From NCBI RefSeq assembly GCF_000210295.1, contig NC_026736.1, positions 62,001 through 126,000 of the forward strand: 64,000 nt of DNA. Reading direction: 5' to 3'. The position numbers and the translations under genes were made by a program. Of this stretch, positions 62,239-64,000 are shown piece by piece. Below the pieces are notes generated by a model, which made no database searches, was not told the DNA's origin, and saw only the letters and a program-made list of their open reading frames with translations. This DNA is from Trypanosoma brucei gambiense DAL972. Taxonomy: Eukaryota; Euglenozoa; Kinetoplastea; Trypanosomatida; Trypanosomatidae. How positions within the stretch are numbered: the first letter of the stretch is position 1; every line of letters starts with the position of its first letter.

Positions 62239-64000
62239 TCACGCACGTTCCCCTACGCTTTTTGTTGTATCCACACCATCCACTACGGTGTCTGGGAGCT
62301 CGCTACCTACCACTTCAGGCAGTCTTGTTAGATTAATCGATCGATTTAGCACGCGCCTCGGCTCCACACAATGCTTGCTGCGACCGGTGGAAGATATTTT
62401 AGGTAGTACGAGGGAGCCGGAGCGATTCATCAGCCGACGGCCACTACTTGTGCTACCTTCATAAATTACTCCGCCTTTTGCTGAAGGAGTAGCGTCTTCC
62501 CCAACTAACCCCGATTCGCTATCCAACTCAAATATTTCAATCATTTCTTCATCCGGCACAAACGAGTACTTCAACTGACGCGACATACGAAGTCCATCAG
62601 GGCGGTGTCGTCTTCTCTTTTTCTCTGAAGAGGCAACCGCAGAATGATTGAGTGAAGTACTATAATACTTGTCCCCAATTTCCATCGAACCACCGAGAAC
62701 GCCAACATACACAGAATCTTTTGATGCATCTCCATGTCCTTTGCACGGTGTTGTTCTAGTCGGATATACCTTGTAGACGATGTCCCTCTTTTCAATCTCC
62801 CCAGCGAACTCGCCAGGAACTTCCAGCAACGAAAAACTTGAGCGAGACACTCCTTTCTTTGAGCGACGACTTTGTCCTTGTCTGTCTTTTCGTGGGGTTT
62901 TGGTGGCGTTTCTTGTGCCTAATGAAGGTATGATCTTTATGTCTTCTGCTGTTTCGGGAATTTCACAACCTTCATTAACTTCAAAATCTGAGAATGTAAT
63001 CGAACGCTCGTTGACTTTGTGTGCGCGACGCCTTTTGGAAGGATGGAGAGTCTTCTTGTCACACGATTCATGTCGAATCACGGACAGGCTGAGCGAATCC
63101 AACTCACTTGCCACAACATCATCAAGAAGTGATATATTACGGTTCGGTGGATGCTTCCGCCGTTTTTTCCTCGAACACTTCTCAGCAGGTTGGTTGGGGT
63201 GTTCATTCAATGCGACCCCACCGATTCGGTGGCGCCGCATTTCGGACGTCTCTTCCTCCACAATCTCATCTGCAAAGTCATCAAAAATAACATCCACAAG
63301 TTGTGAAACATGGTTTTTATTCACACGCCTCCTACGGATGTGTCTTGGAGACTCTGCCAGCGTTGTTACCATTACCGATGCATAGCTCCTATTTTCTGAT
63401 GGCAAAACCTTTGTTCGGCTTTCCACCATCCTGATCTGCGGCATAGTCAACATCGACTCTTTAACGTCGCCGGGACAGCCTTCCCTACAAAACAAGTCAC
63501 CAGCTGGCTTACTGACAACAGTACAGGTGCCCCCGATCCACTCATTTACAGCAATTGGTATAGTGATTCCTCTCATTACGCAATGCTTCCTCACGACAGT
63601 CCCTGCGTCCCCATCGTGTTTTGACACCGTGTTTGATATTGTTATCTCTGGAATCTTATTGACAACCTCTTTGATTTGTTTATCGATACACTCCAGAGCC
63701 TCCATCTCGTCATTCCCAGCTGTTTTCAGCTTCATTTCCCTCGCTTCAATATAAGCTGCCACCTGTTTTAGATGATATAACTGCTCCTTAAAGCTAGGGT
63801 TATCCCAATCAACATCTTCAAACTCCTCCGAAGTAACCTCCACATTGGGATCCCGCAAACGCTTTATCAATTTTTTTATGCATGTGGTTTCAAGTGGATC
63901 TTCCGGCGGCGTGGTACCGGGGATTCGCTCCCCTGACTCAACAGCTTCATATACCTTCTCTTGAAAACAGCCTTGGGCGGGGTGAGCACGACCACGGCAT
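62239..64000 (-). CDS. Hypothetical protein, N-terminus beyond the window (partial)
   Basis: The frame stays open from the stop codon at 62239 to the right edge, giving 586 visible residues with no in-frame ATG before about residue 100, so the start lies outside the window. The visible N-terminal part is acidic and helical (CFQEKVYEAVESGERIPG; EEFEDVDWDNPSFKEQLYHL). From about residue 190 on it is rich in Ser, Arg and Lys with repeated basic clusters (SRKKRRKHPPNR, PSKRRRAHKVNE, RQGQSRRSKKG), as in nuclear proteins. No membrane helix. Family not recognised. Confidence 0.8.
   Translation of the reverse strand, partial: CRGRAHPAQGCFQEKVYEAVESGERIPGTTPPEDPLETTCIKKLIKRLRDPNVEVTSEEFEDVDWDNPSFKEQLYHLKQVAAYIEAREMKLKTAGNDEMEALECIDKQIKEVVNKIPEITISNTVSKHDGDAGTVVRKHCVMRGITIPIAVNEWIGGTCTVVSKPAGDLFCREGCPGDVKESMLTMPQIRMVESRTKVLPSENRSYASVMVTTLAESPRHIRRRRVNKNHVSQLVDVIFDDFADEIVEEETSEMRRHRIGGVALNEHPNQPAEKCSRKKRRKHPPNRNISLLDDVVASELDSLSLSVIRHESCDKKTLHPSKRRRAHKVNERSITFSDFEVNEGCEIPETAEDIKIIPSLGTRNATKTPRKDRQGQSRRSKKGVSRSSFSLLEVPGEFAGEIEKRDIVYKVYPTRTTPCKGHGDASKDSVYVGVLGGSMEIGDKYYSTSLNHSAVASSEKKRRRHRPDGLRMSRQLKYSFVPDEEMIEIFELDSESGLVGEDATPSAKGGVIYEGSTSSGRRLMNRSGSLVLPKISSTGRSKHCVEPRRVLNRSINLTRLPEVVGSELPDTVVDGVDTTKSVGERA

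Overview
The window reads as nuclear DNA of a Trypanosoma brucei-group trypanosome. No gene shows an intron. All but one of the assigned genes lie head-to-tail on one strand. Several start codons sit just after a pyrimidine tract plus AG, as expected for spliced-leader trans-splicing. Intergenic DNA is rich in homopolymer and simple repeats. Three sequence-level signs point to T. brucei: a nucleoside transporter close to TbAT1 (3510-4895), the adjacent small RNA-binding zinc-finger genes ZFP3 and ZC3H5, and copies of the 177-bp satellite of T. brucei small chromosomes (about 8908-9372). From memory, ZFP3 and ZC3H5 are neighbours on T. brucei chromosome 3. I ran no database search.

Layout. Bases 1-3506 hold nothing I can assign. 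One plus-strand gene (an equilibrative nucleoside transporter) ends at 4895. Everything after 12.5 kb is on the minus strand, so about 4.9-12.5 kb is a convergent strand-switch region. A tandem array of about 4.0-kb units fills 8254-19931. Two complete units each carry a secreted, cysteine-patterned protein whose N-terminal half has diverged while its C-terminal half is nearly identical. The first unit is broken by 177-bp satellite and a 100-N gap just where its gene should be.

The minus-strand cluster, read in transcription order from 64,000 down to 20,182, holds: a partial hypothetical protein; an ODR4-like membrane protein; FEN1; a small basic hypothetical protein; a SET-domain protein with an altered cofactor motif; a VIT/CCC1 iron transporter; a tail-anchored LRR-CCCH protein; proteasome alpha7; two hypothetical proteins; a probable mitochondrial SET protein; ZC3H5; a hypothetical protein; ZFP3; a RING-CH membrane ubiquitin ligase; a small membrane protein; an RCK-family kinase; a cytochrome P450; a possible 72-aa membrane protein; a hypothetical protein; an FtsJ-like protein; a 62-aa membrane protein; a type I membrane protein; a 74-aa membrane protein; a DDX31/Dbp7-type helicase; NAA20; and then the surface-protein array.

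These genes share transcription rather than a pathway, as is normal in trypanosomes, so regulation should act mostly through 3' UTRs. A roughly 0.28-0.42 kb repeat, about 98% identical between copies, therefore stands out: it sits in the same orientation downstream of three unrelated genes (kinase, VIT, ODR4-like). The other main leads are the variable/constant surface-protein pair, the satellite insertion or misjoin, the membrane-tethered CCCH protein, and the SET protein lacking its Asn-His motif.
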